From assembly GCA_949825065.1 (NCBI GenBank), contig OX463859.1, positions 7,974,217 through 8,038,216 on the forward strand: a DNA stretch of 64,000 nucleotides, given 5' to 3'. Under the pieces are notes generated by a model. The model ran no database searches. It was not told the origin of the DNA and saw nothing but the letters and a program-made list of their open reading frames with translations. The position numbers and the translations under genes are program-made. Source of the stretch: Odontocerum albicorne. Its lineage: Eukaryota; Arthropoda; Insecta; Trichoptera; Odontoceridae. Positions 35,417-47,900 of this stretch are shown here, piece by piece (position 1 is the first letter of the stretch; each line of letters opens with the position of its first letter).

Positions 35417-38400
35417 GTAAGAATGCTTTTTTTTTTCAAACCCAATATATAATATACTTAAAAAAACTTTGTTAGTTTCAGCATTCAAATAATAATTGCC
35501 GAATAACACAGAAAAGACAATTACTAGTTTAATTTAATATATACGAGTATTACACAAAATTTTGGAGGAATTATACGAGCCTGAATTAAAAACAACTCAA
35601 ACTCAACATGGAATAGACAGATGGACTCATAATTTACATAGATATATTGTCTCGATGAATGAAGATGTCATATACACTATCATTTGTATTACCCCGTTCA
35701 AAATATCTGAACTGATAAATCAGACATATTGAAGAACGTGGCCAGGAGATAATATAATCTTCGGTTCTGTTAATCAGGCCTTCTAGTTAATAACCATTGG
35801 AGTAGGCACAAAACACATTTCATCATCCCATTTGTTGATAATACTTGCGTAAAGATAGAATAACACCTAAACCTCTTCTACATCCACACAACTTCTATGA
35901 TTTGTCTGACTTTCTAGGTTTCCTTCTTTCAGAATATAATTAACTTGATCCAACGATACTTTCCTTGGTCTTCCTATCACATGTATTCCACGCACATTTG
36001 CACAATATATCTTTTTTGTTAATCTTTATTCATTCATTCGTTCCACATGAGAATAATCAGTACGTAATTCCTGCCTTCACATGAGTACCCTTCGATCAAC
36101 CCTAAACTAACAGTAAGGAAACCCGCAAATAGACTACAATCAGGTGTAAATGTTATCTTAGAAACAGATGATAGAGATGAATGCAACAAATTGATCAAGT
36201 TATTTATTATCTTAAGCCTCGGCCACACAGGTAGAAGCCTCGCTTGGTGCTTAGAGCTACGCTGCGAGCTGGGCGACATATCCTAGCAAACCAACGCATA
36301 ACATACTATCGCAATGGCCACACTGCACGCTTCGCGTCACGCTACACGACGATTAGTTACCTAGTGAGTCTCCTAGCGAGCAGACGTGTTGCTTAATTTT
36401 ATTGTGTCACCAAGTGATTTTACAACATGGAGTAAGTTTTAATAGCAGCTGTGTATAAAAGGGAGCCTTTGTGGAACCCATCGAGCAAATTTACTTATAT
36501 TTACTTGTACTTATATTTATTTTTACTTATATTTATTTTTAATCTGGAAAAATTTCATTATGGTTTATTAATGTTTCCTAGAATCTGCCATGCCTAAACA
36601 ATTAATATGTTAAATAAACTTACTTTCATCAAATATTCCATATCAAATAACTACAAAACTTTTCATCGTATTTCCGCAATTCTTTGTAGAGAAGCTGAAA
36701 CTCTCCACTCCATACTTCTAGATAACATTAACATTATACTCCTGCCCCCAACAAGTTCCAATTTGAGATGTTGGAAATTTTAAACATAAATTCTCTGAGA
36801 GAAGTAGCTTTCTGGTTAGTTTTGAGAGTGGCATCGTTTGTTGACTCAACCGCTCCCAAATGTCAAATGAATTTGATCGAAGCACTTTGGTGTGGCCAAG
36901 CCTGAAGTCACCTAGTCTATTAGTCACGTTTCACCTAGCTTAGCACTAAGCGAAGCACTTTGGTGTGGCCTTCACCTTCCAGTTAGAATGTAGAACCTAA
37001 CCTAACCGCAAAGTTAGCAAACCTGAATAATGTCTTCCTCTTTATTTTAGGTAACCCAATCTTCAACACAATAATCTACCTGCTGGATGGGAACATGAGG
37101 CCTGTTGCGGTGGGGGATATGGGAGAACTGTGGGTGTCGGGGTGCAACCTAGCTACTGGATATGTCAATGGCAGGTCCCCTGAGAGCTTTGTCGGGAACC
37201 CATTAGTTCCAAGTCAAGGTGTGTTATCGTAAATCTTCTAGAATAACAAACCAACTAACGTTAGACTCGCCTGTTCAAACTTTATTTCTTTTCATAGATG
37301 TTATTTAGTTTATTTTCAATTTGCTTTATCACTCCCCAATCCTTATCTTTTTTCCAGCAGTTGATATTATTTCACTTTTTTATGAATTATTTTTGAAGAT
37401 GTGATTTTTTATCAGGCCACGAAGAAAGCCTCGGAACAGGAGGTAGAAACATGTGTAGCTGGGATTAATGTAATTAATGAAATAACAAAGTAATTTATTA
37501 TATAATATTCTAATATGGAGTTCCACAAAGTTAAACAAGCTTTTGTGTCCGATTTCTTTTTTTTTATTATTATCTGGTTGTTTTCGGAAGAGATTACAAC
37601 CAGCAATGCAATAATCTCACCAAATTATATTTGAACATTGAGACATACGAGTATGTTACATGTAAAGTGAATCCAGCCTCGCAACCTATTGTGAAATAAT
37701 TGGGGAACATTTTGTATGACTAAAATCAACGATAAAATGTGTATTTAACAGGTCCGATATTTTTACATATATGAGATTGTTTAACTTTTTTTTTTTAATT
37801 TTAAACGAACCAAAAATTTTGATTTTGTAGACTATGTCCTTTTTGTATAACATATGTTATACTCGTGTATGTCCAATGAAGTGTCATAAATAAAATTTAA
37901 ATTTTGTAGACTGTGTCCTTTTTGTATAACATATGTTATACTCGTGTATGTCCAATGAAGTGTCATAAATAAAATTTAGATTTTGTAGACTGCGTCCTTT
38001 TTGTATAACATATGTTATACTCGTGTATATCCAATGAAGTGTCATAAATAAAATCTTCGCCGAATTCTTCAGGTCCACTGGAGTGATCATGTCACAAATG
38101 TTTCGGTCCTGCAACGCTCCAGCTGTTAACCTATAGAGGATATGGTTGTAAAGGCGAAATTGCAGTGGACCGGGCATGTGATACGCGTGGGCGATCACAG
38201 ACTCCCAAAACGCGTCAAAAAGAGTTGGTGGGCAGAGGAAGCGCTATAAGGACAATCTGCGAGAGTTGCTTACTTTGTGCGGGGCGTCTGAGGACTGGGA
38301 GCAGGTGGTTCGGGACTGTGAGGGGTGGAAAGCCGTATGTTCTCGGCCTGATGGCGTCTCAGCGGCTAGACGTGTGAGAAACAGTATGCGCGCTGCGAAC

Positions 38401-41400
38401 ATGCGTCAACATAGCCAGGAGGCTCAGCAGGGTCCATATGTCTGTGGCATTTGCGGGAGGGTGTGCGCATCCATGATCGGGCTGTTCTCTCCCAGAAGAT
38501 CACACAATCGATGTGGGAGAACGGTTCAAGACTGATGTTGGAGTGGCGAGGGGATCCTCGACTGCGAGGTCCGGCAACGACATAAATAAAATGAAGTCAT
38601 AAATGCTATCTGGTTTAGACTGAAGATCATAGTCAATATTGTGGTCACTGACTATAGTGACAGGTATTAAATAGACCAAAAATTAAGCAGTTTTAAAAAT
38701 CAAACATATGTTACATCAACGTGACACTTCTTCTTGGCCTATTTCTTATGACTGAGGGTCATGATCTCACCGATCCACCTGCCCAACTCTGCCCATGACG
38801 ATTCTCCATCCCTCCTTACTTTGGACCTCTCCAAGTGCTGCTGACACCCTATTTGGTTCTTGACTTGGTCTCATGAAAAATAAAGTTGATAGTTTTTATG
38901 TATCTTTAAGTTTCAACTCTTAGAGGAGCAAACAGCAGCGGATAGAGTCAAATAGCATAAAACTTACTAATTATCAGTGAACCAACTAAGAAAGAAGACG
39001 CAGACAAGCTGCAAGTACTGAAGCTCCTTGCTCTGTATGCCACAAGATAGACTATAGTTTCCCAAACTTGTTCCCCCCGTAGACCACTTGCCGATTTTAT
39101 TGTTTTCCGTAGACCCTTGCCTGCTTAATATTGAATTTTCCTAAACTTATTAACTTCAAATGTGTTTTTGACAGCTGACACAGTGCTGTTCATCTTGATA
39201 AGGTTTTTTGTGGAGAGGACAATTGTAAAAAAAGAAAAACACGTACAATTTTTATTCATACTTTTATTGAAAATACACAAAATGCAAGTAAATATTTGGC
39301 TTTGGAACGAAACAAATCAAAACCTAGTAAAATTCTTACATAAAATTAATACACAAATAATACTGTTAATGAGAGGGATGAACCTGATGCTCTGATAGCA
39401 ATGGTTTAATATTTGGGTTCAAATTAGTGAGGTATAGTCTTAAATCTCCACGTTCAGTGATTTGCATTCGATTTCTTTATATAAGTATTGTCTATGTCTA
39501 ATGTAAGTATTGTGTACACACAATCTGTGTTAGGTGTAATAAGACATTTACGGAACGCCTAAATATTGATGATCTGCTTAAATGGGATCCGCTCATGTGC
39601 AGCCCCCATTTACATCTCGTGCACCCCCATTTTCTTTTCTCGCTGACATAGACCCCCTGCAAGTCAAAATCGACCCTTGGGGTCCATTGTACCGGACAGG
39701 TACAAAGACTGTATATAGGTGGATGGTTGCTGCACAATGCTCGGAGAATTCGGGTCGTGATCTCGAAAACGTCAATCACCAAAAAGTTAATTGATGGCGA
39801 AATATTCTTTCGCCGCTACGCCACTGCTCTGGGGCGGGGCTTGTCACTGCTCAGGGCGGAGCCTGTACGTGGCTATCCAAGATGGTTGCTCGAAGTGGCT
39901 CCAGTGGCGTGACGAGTTTGTAGCGGGGCGATCAGTGAAGCGAAGATGGTTTGTCGAGTTGAAGAAGATCGAAGGAGTTCAGGATAAGTGAAACACAGAT
40001 GTAGTCCAGTCGAGAAGTAGTAGCGAAGTATATTTAGCCAACTTTGGGCCCTCTATATTAATGGCCAATCGGTCATAGTAAGCGCCCGTTACCCGCAAAG
40101 TACAACCACTTTCGGGGCTCGGGGCGCCGCTTAGACCGACTGCCTTTTGCCTTAGTCTCGATGGCTCGGCCGCAGTACATTTTCCTGTGCGGTCGCGAGC
40201 TCAACCGGATTCAAACAAACATAAAATTTAACAGTGTTTCTTACATAATATATAACAGATTTACATACAAGGAACATATACAGATATTATAACATACAAC
40301 ATATACAAATATTAGGGTGAATTTCCCTCCAGATCTACACAACATTGTCCATCTCATCATACCACATACACACACACAAGGGTGACGGCACACGTCCGAT
40401 ACATCCATATAGACCACTTTGGGAATCTTTGAGATAGACCTTTCACAAATTGGCTTACATAGTCATCTCCAGTGGCATCAACATCAAACACCCTGATCCC
40501 CCACTTGTATTGTGCCTTTCATTATACTCATCACAAGTAATGGAGATTCAACATTCAACTCTAACGTTATAATATGTTTTAATCCACAGAGTATTCTCGT
40601 CTATACCGCACCGGAGATTTTGCCAGGTTCGATAAAGGAACACTTCTCTTCGAAGGCAGAACAGACTCACAGATTAAAATTCGAGGACACCGTGTCGACC
40701 TCACTGAGGTGGAAAAGTCAGTTCTCGGCATCGATGGAATTGAAAAAGGTAAATTGACCATTTTGATCCCAAAAAATTGATTCTTCTTTTTAATACATGT
40801 ATATAATTTGTCCATTCCGACTGTTGGTAACCTATATGGCAACTTTAATTGTATCGATCATTCAAATGGTATAGCTATCAACTATGTGAAACGAATTAAT
40901 AAAATCCGTTGACACTGCTGTTTACTTCTTCATTTGAGTATACTACCTTAATCAAAAAGTTTTAGGACCGGCCACCGTGTGGCGCTGTCAGTCACCCGAT
41001 TGGAATTCTTTTTTTTGTTAGGTTACCACATCTATCATTGACATAGCTTGACATTTGTAAAAGTTACGCTGTACTGAGTACATCTACGTGCGTGTTTTCG
41101 ATTTTTTACAAGTTTGAAAATGGCATCAATGAGTTTGCATTAAATTTTGTGTGAAAAACGGATTTAACGGTCCGCAGACCTTGGAAATGCTGGAGAAGTG
41201 TTTTTCGGTGGCACGAACGCTTCAGAAGTGGTCGTAAATCGGTCGAGGATGGCGAACATAGTGGCAGTCGAAAACCGATGAAAACATCGATAAAACCAAA
41301 GAAATGTTGGCCGAAAACCGCAAATTGGCCATCAGAGAGCTGGCAGAGGACTTTAACATCGCTTATGGATCCGTTCAAGACATTTTGGTTAGTGATTTGG

Positions 41401-41921
41401 GCCTCAGACGTGTCGCTGCAAAACTGGTGCGGAAAGACCTCAATTTCATGCAAAAAAAGGACCGCGTTGAAATCGCAAAAGACATTATTTCCATGAGTTT
41501 TTGACCAAAAACAACATGAATACTATCCAGCAGCCTTTGAATTCACCTGATCTGGTTTCCTGCGACTTTTTCCTGTTCAACCGACTTAAAAAACCGCTTC
41601 GCGGAACGCGTTACAGCACCCGAGAGGGTGTCATGAAAAAATCGAAGACGGCTCTAATGGACATGCCGAAAATTGAGTACCAGCGGTGTTTCGAGGATTG
41701 GATCAAGCGCTGGCGTAAGTGCGTTGCAGTCGATGGGGAGTACTTTGAAGGGGACCATATCGATTTTGATGAATAAACTTGTATTTTCGATTTTATGAAT
41801 AAAGTCCTAAAACTTTTTGATCAAGGTAGTAGTTATCAACTATGTAAAACGAATTAATAAAATCATTTGACACTGCTGCTTACTTCTTCATTCGAGTATA
41901 TAAGAACTCACGGCTATTATT

Positions 41922-41982
<61 letters not shown>

Positions 41983-44900
41983 TATCTTTATCTACCTGAT
42001 CCTCTTCTTCCATTTATCTCTTTCAGCTCTTTAATCTTCCTTTTATCACATTTAAAACTATATTTCAATTTGTTCCTTTTTTTGTGTTCAATACTTCACA
42101 ATTGACTGTGGTTTTTTATCAATGATAATTGAATTATTTTATGCACTTTTTAAATATGAACATACACTGTTAACTATTTTTAATATTTTATTATTTCCAA
42201 AACGATATTTATGTAAAAGTTATTTTTAATATGTTAGAAAGAATATATGTTGAAGTAAATAAGTATACCAATTAAAATGTCTTAATGAAGTATATTAATT
42301 TATTTTCTTATTTTTGTACGACCTACGGCCCTGGACCTCCTGAGCCTTGACCTGTTGTATAATAAACTTCTTTTGATTTCAAATTATATGAATCATGTTA
42401 GTATTTTGATATTTTTTGTAACATCTTGTATTTCTGAATTCACTTGCACATTGAATTTTAATTGTATTTAGTGATAATTATTGATAAATAAATTATCATA
42501 TCCATTTTGTTTAAGGCGTGGTTCTCTGCTACAAACCTGGTGAAATGGACCAGGCTCTGTTGGCCTTTGTAACCTGTAAGATTGGTTCGAAACTGAGTGG
42601 CATGAAGGTGGAGAGTCTGCTGCAAGATAAACTTGCTGCTTATATGGTGCCACAGGTAATTTATATTCTATCCTCAAGACATCCTCAGAAATAGATATAC
42701 AAGTAACTGATTCTGAAGAAAATTGTTACTTTCTTATCGTACAGCACCGGTACAAAGACTGTAAAATAGGTGGATGACTGCCGCTCAATCCTCGAACATT
42801 CCGATTTGCTGTAAACTTCATTAAAACGGACTATCACCCATCCAGTACATATACTGTGTAAAGCCATAAATTTTATATTTAAGATAAAAGATAATTTTAG
42901 AATTATTAAATTTTTAACAAATGATTTTTTAAGTTTCGAGTAGTTGATATTAACGGTTAACTTTATAAGAATCATTTCAATATCTTTGAAGAATATAAGC
43001 GACTTTGCGAGATCGTTTCTGTTGTCATAAGTATCGAAAAACAAAATAATCATAGCAATGATCCCTCCGTTGAAGAATAATTTTTCTTAAATGTATAAGA
43101 GTTCAGGTTTATTAGATTCCCATATACTGAAAATAAAAAGACAATATTGCAAGATTGTTAGTAAAAAATAGAAAACGTGAATTGAAGCTATCGCTTTTCC
43201 TCGCTTTATAAGGATTTTAAAAGGTGCCAGGCCAGTTATTCCGACAAGAAACCAAACTTGTTTCATGGCATTACTAAGCGAATTCACTTCTAGAAAAGCC
43301 ATTTTTCTATAGTAAAAATAATTTTCAATTAAAATGTGACTTCAACTCCTAATATACACGATTACAAATAGTCTTTTTTGAAAAAAAATAGTTAAATAAA
43401 TAAAGCAATGATAAAAATACATTTTGAGATAAGTTTCTTTGAAGATATTATTCATTCAGTTGATTAAACCATGTATCATTCATTCAGTTGATTAAACCAT
43501 GTATCATTCATTCAGTTGATTAAACCATGTATCATTCATTCAGTTGATTAAACCATGTATCATTCATTCAGTTGATTAAACCATGTATCATTCATTCAGT
43601 TGATTAAACCATGTATCATTCATTCAGTTGATTAAACCATGTATCATTCATTCAGTTGATTAAACCATGTATCATTCATTCAGTTGATTAAACCATGTAT
43701 CATTCATTCACTTGATTAAACCATGTATCATTCATTCAGTTGATTAAACCATGTATCATTCATTCAGTTGATTAAACCATGTATCATTCATTCAGTTGAT
43801 TAAACCATGTATCATTCATTCAGTTGATTAAACCATGTATCATTCATTCAGTTGATTAAACCATGTATCATTCATTCAGTTGATTAAACCATGTATCATT
43901 CATTCAGTTGATTAAACCATGTATCATTCATTCAGTTGATTAAACCATGTATCATTCATTCACTTGATTAAACCATGTATCATTCATTCAGTTGATTAAA
44001 CCATGTATCATTCATTCAGTTGATTAAACCATGTATCATTCATTCAGTTGATTAAACCATGTATCATTCATTCAGTTGATTAAACCATGTATCATTCATT
44101 CACTTGATTAAACCATGTATCATTCATTCAGTTGATTAAACCATGTATCATTCATTCAGTTGATTAAACCATGTATCATTCATTCAGTTGATTAAACCAT
44201 GTATCATTCATTCAGTTGATTAAACCATGTATCATTCATTCACTTGATTAAACCTTACTGTTTTATACAAAACGTTTATCAATTTTTAAGTTAAATTAAT
44301 TAACAAAAGAGTGTTTTCATAAAAATTATTGATAATATAACAAAGTAATTGAAACAACATATTTTATATTTCCTCGACAACCCTTCATTCTATTCAGAAA
44401 GTCTTTTTAATATCAATTTAGTTTTTAATTAAATTGTTGATTCTCAGTTACGAAGTAAATTATAAAAACATGAACTATAGTTCGGAAATTATAGGATGAG
44501 TCCCGTGACAGCTCACAAATTTGCCCCAATACAACCTTATGTAATGTATTTACCTAAATAACTTGCTGTTTATTAGAATTGAGGCTTCGTTACAAGGTTG
44601 TTTGTATTGGGGCAAATTTGTGAGCTGTCACAAGACTCATCCTAGAATTTCCGAACTATAATTGCGTTTTCGGTGAAGAGATTCCTCTTTGGCAGATAGA
44701 AATTTATCGAAATAAAAACACAGTAGATGTTTCAGAAAATGAGAATATATTTTTTCTGTTTTCCGTTCCTTATGTGTAGCCTATCGCTTATCATAAGCCC
44801 CTTGATTTGACCGTGTATGCCATCATGGTTTGCTAGCACCATGCATACCACACGCTGTCCACGCGTAGGGGGTGTCCAATCATCTATAGTGATAACTTAC

Positions 44901-47900
44901 GAAGGCCATGCATAAAGAACATTTTTATTGCAATATGTGAAGGTATATAGTCACTTGCTTAGATGAAACATTACAATACAATAATAATTTCAAAAACAAT
45001 TTTACAAATTATATTTCCTAATTTCTGCAACGCATACGTCCGGTACACTTGTAATGTTGAACTGATGTTTTAACAACCCTTTGTACGAATAAAATAAATG
45101 AATAGTTAATTTAAAAGGATTTTTTGCAGGTTGTAATTTTGGACGCCATTCCTCTTCTTGTTAATGGCAAAAATGACAGACAAGCGCTGCTGAAAATGTA
45201 CGAAAACACAAACAATAATGGTGAGTCAACATTATCTTCTTTAAAATAACATTTTTTTAAATTTAATAGTCATGAGTTAATATTAATTTAATAATTATTA
45301 ACTTCTTTAAAATAACAAACAATAATGACGAGTCAACATTAACTTCTTTAAAATAACAAACAATAATGGTGAGTCCACTTTAACTTCTTTAAAATAACAT
45401 ACAATAATGGTGAGTCAACATTAACTTCTTTACCCCTTGGGCGGGCGCATCTAATCTGTGAGATGAGGTACCTAGTTTTTTTTGTGCCAATTGGCGAGGT
45501 TTACCGACAAAGATGTGAGGCTTATAATAAGCTTCCTGACTCGCTACCCCTCACACAAGGGTATCTTTGTTATTTCTCCAGTGCACTGTTGGTCTCCGTG
45601 ACAGGTGTTTTAATCTGCTGGATGAGTTGTGCCCGATTACATTTTATTTCCGAAATTTCATTTTTTTCTCAATATTTCTTTTTGCATACCTGCAATAGTT
45701 CGTATATCTATGTTGTAGCCCCTAATTCAATGATATTGATCGTTATTTACTATATTAATACGAATATGCACGCATGGTGTGTGAAAATTGTTATAAGAAT
45801 GTTTTCGAATATGTTCAACGTGAGCCTGATCAGGAATAACTTTCTAATCATATTTTGATTACTCCTTTTTGTTTTTGTGAAAACGTTTTATGATCACAAT
45901 TGAATTTGAATTTTACATTCTAAATTATGTTTGAAAAAGTACTAGCATAGTGTTCTCTAATGTTAAGTTATTTCTTTTATTTTCGTCACATGAACACCTA
46001 CTTTATGAAGATGTGACAGTTAATTCCACATACATTTTATTGTGCTAAATCTTTTTTACAAACCTATTGTGGGTATTAAATGACTGAAAAAAATTGTGAT
46101 GTTACTGAATTGCATTAGTTGTGTTGATAAGCTGCCAACAAAAGAGTGAGAATGCTGTAAACTAGTTATCTTCTATTTTAAGAAAAGCAATATGAGAAAA
46201 TTAAAAATGTTGTTATTGAAAAGTGCAAAGAATTGTACAAATGTTATATAATCATGTTTGAGTGAAGAGTTCAGTTTGATAAGCTTTCCCTTAGCAGAAA
46301 TTTCATTTTTAATCTCACAGATGAGTTGCGCCCGAACGTATCAGGATTTGTACTGCGCCCGACGGAGGGTTAAAATAACAAATTGTCTTAGTTTATTTTT
46401 AATTACGAATTCTGTCTATAATGAGTAGTGATGTACCGGGTACCCGGATATTACACGATACCTGGCATATACGGCAATATTTTCAGTGCCCGCAAATTAC
46501 CTAGATCCAGCAAATATCATTGCGATCCGGTGCCGGGTATTGGGTCCCGTGAAAACTAAAAAGACGATAATAAGTTAATGCAAAAAAATTACAAAAAATT
46601 TATTTTAACATCATTTTTAATTTTTGTGAAAAAAAATGCAATGTAAAATATTGTATAATATTTAATAATTGAATCTGAATAATGGTAGATCATAATGCAG
46701 AAATAATCATTTCTCTGCGTTTTGCGGTAGTAGTTCATACCTTCTCTCTCCGTAGATAATATCCATCTCGCTGAACGTTCTTTCGCTGGGTATGCTGCTA
46801 GGAGGTGGTGATAAGTATTGTCTAGCCTTTCGCTGGGTATGCTGCTAGGAGGTGGTGATAAGTATTGTCTAGCCTTTCCCTGGGTATGCTGCTAGGAGTT
46901 GGTGATAAGTATTGTCTAGCCTTTCGCTGGGTATGCTGCTAGGAGGTGGTGATAAGTATTGTCTAGCCTTTCGCTGGATATGCTGCTAGGAGGTGGTGAT
47001 AAGTATTGTCTAGCCTTTCGCTGGGTATGCTGCTAGGAGGTGGTGATAAGTATTGTCTAGCCTTTTGCTGGATATGCTGCTAGGAGGTGGTGATAAGTAT
47101 TGTGGAGCCTTTTGCTGGGTATGCTGCTAGGAGGTGGTGATAAGTATTGTCTAGCCTTTTGCTGGGTATGCTGCTAGGAGGTGGTGATAAGTATTGTCTA
47201 GCCTTTCGCTGGGTATGCTGCTAGGAGGTGGTGATAAGTATTGTCTAGCCTTTCGCTGAGTATGCTTCTCGGAGGTGGTGATAAGTATTGTCTAGCCTTT
47301 TTTGATAGTTTTGGATAAATATCTGTATTTTTTGACCAACCTCCTGGTAAGTTGTATTTATTTTGAATGAGAACTGAGACTGCCAAGTGGCCCTTTTCTA
47401 TGTTTTTGGTTTTGCATAGTGATCTTTGTTAATTGTTTCAACTGAGATCTGCTTTCATGGCCTATCCATACTTACCTTCGCAATCTTAAATTTTTGGAAA
47501 TAAAAGTTGAATTTTTACTTTCATAAGTTTCTTCATTCGATGTCATCCACGTCTTTCATGGTTTCCACGTCTTTCACGTCTTTCATGGTTTTCACGCTCA
47601 ATAATTTTCGTTGATCTTTGAGTGCCATAACCCGTGCTTCGGGTCCATTTGTTACTATGGGTAAAATGATCGAGTTGTGTTATGTATTCTCAGCTCAATA
47701 TACCGGTGCAGAGATTTATGAATTCATGGGTAGGGAACATAATAAAATGTTGATGCTAATCAATTTCCTTCGAATTGCAGATGACACAGCAATCGCACTG
47801 GATATTGACTACTCTGGAATACCAGCCAGCAAGATGAAGGCAGCTGAAGTGTTGTTCAACACCATTGGATCTGTGATTGGAAGGTCGACCAGGAATACTG

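Noticed and set aside
43449..44262. CRISPR-like regular array
   Set aside because: Units are contiguous 28-bp repeats without unique spacers, in a eukaryotic intron.
45463..45858. 131-codon open frame
   Set aside because: Lies inside a non-autonomous TTAA element and shows no transposase or other motif.
47618..47780. Upstream extension of the T-domain exon with an ATG
   Set aside because: The cgaattgcag acceptor at 47780 restores phase with the A10 exon; the upstream part is intronic.
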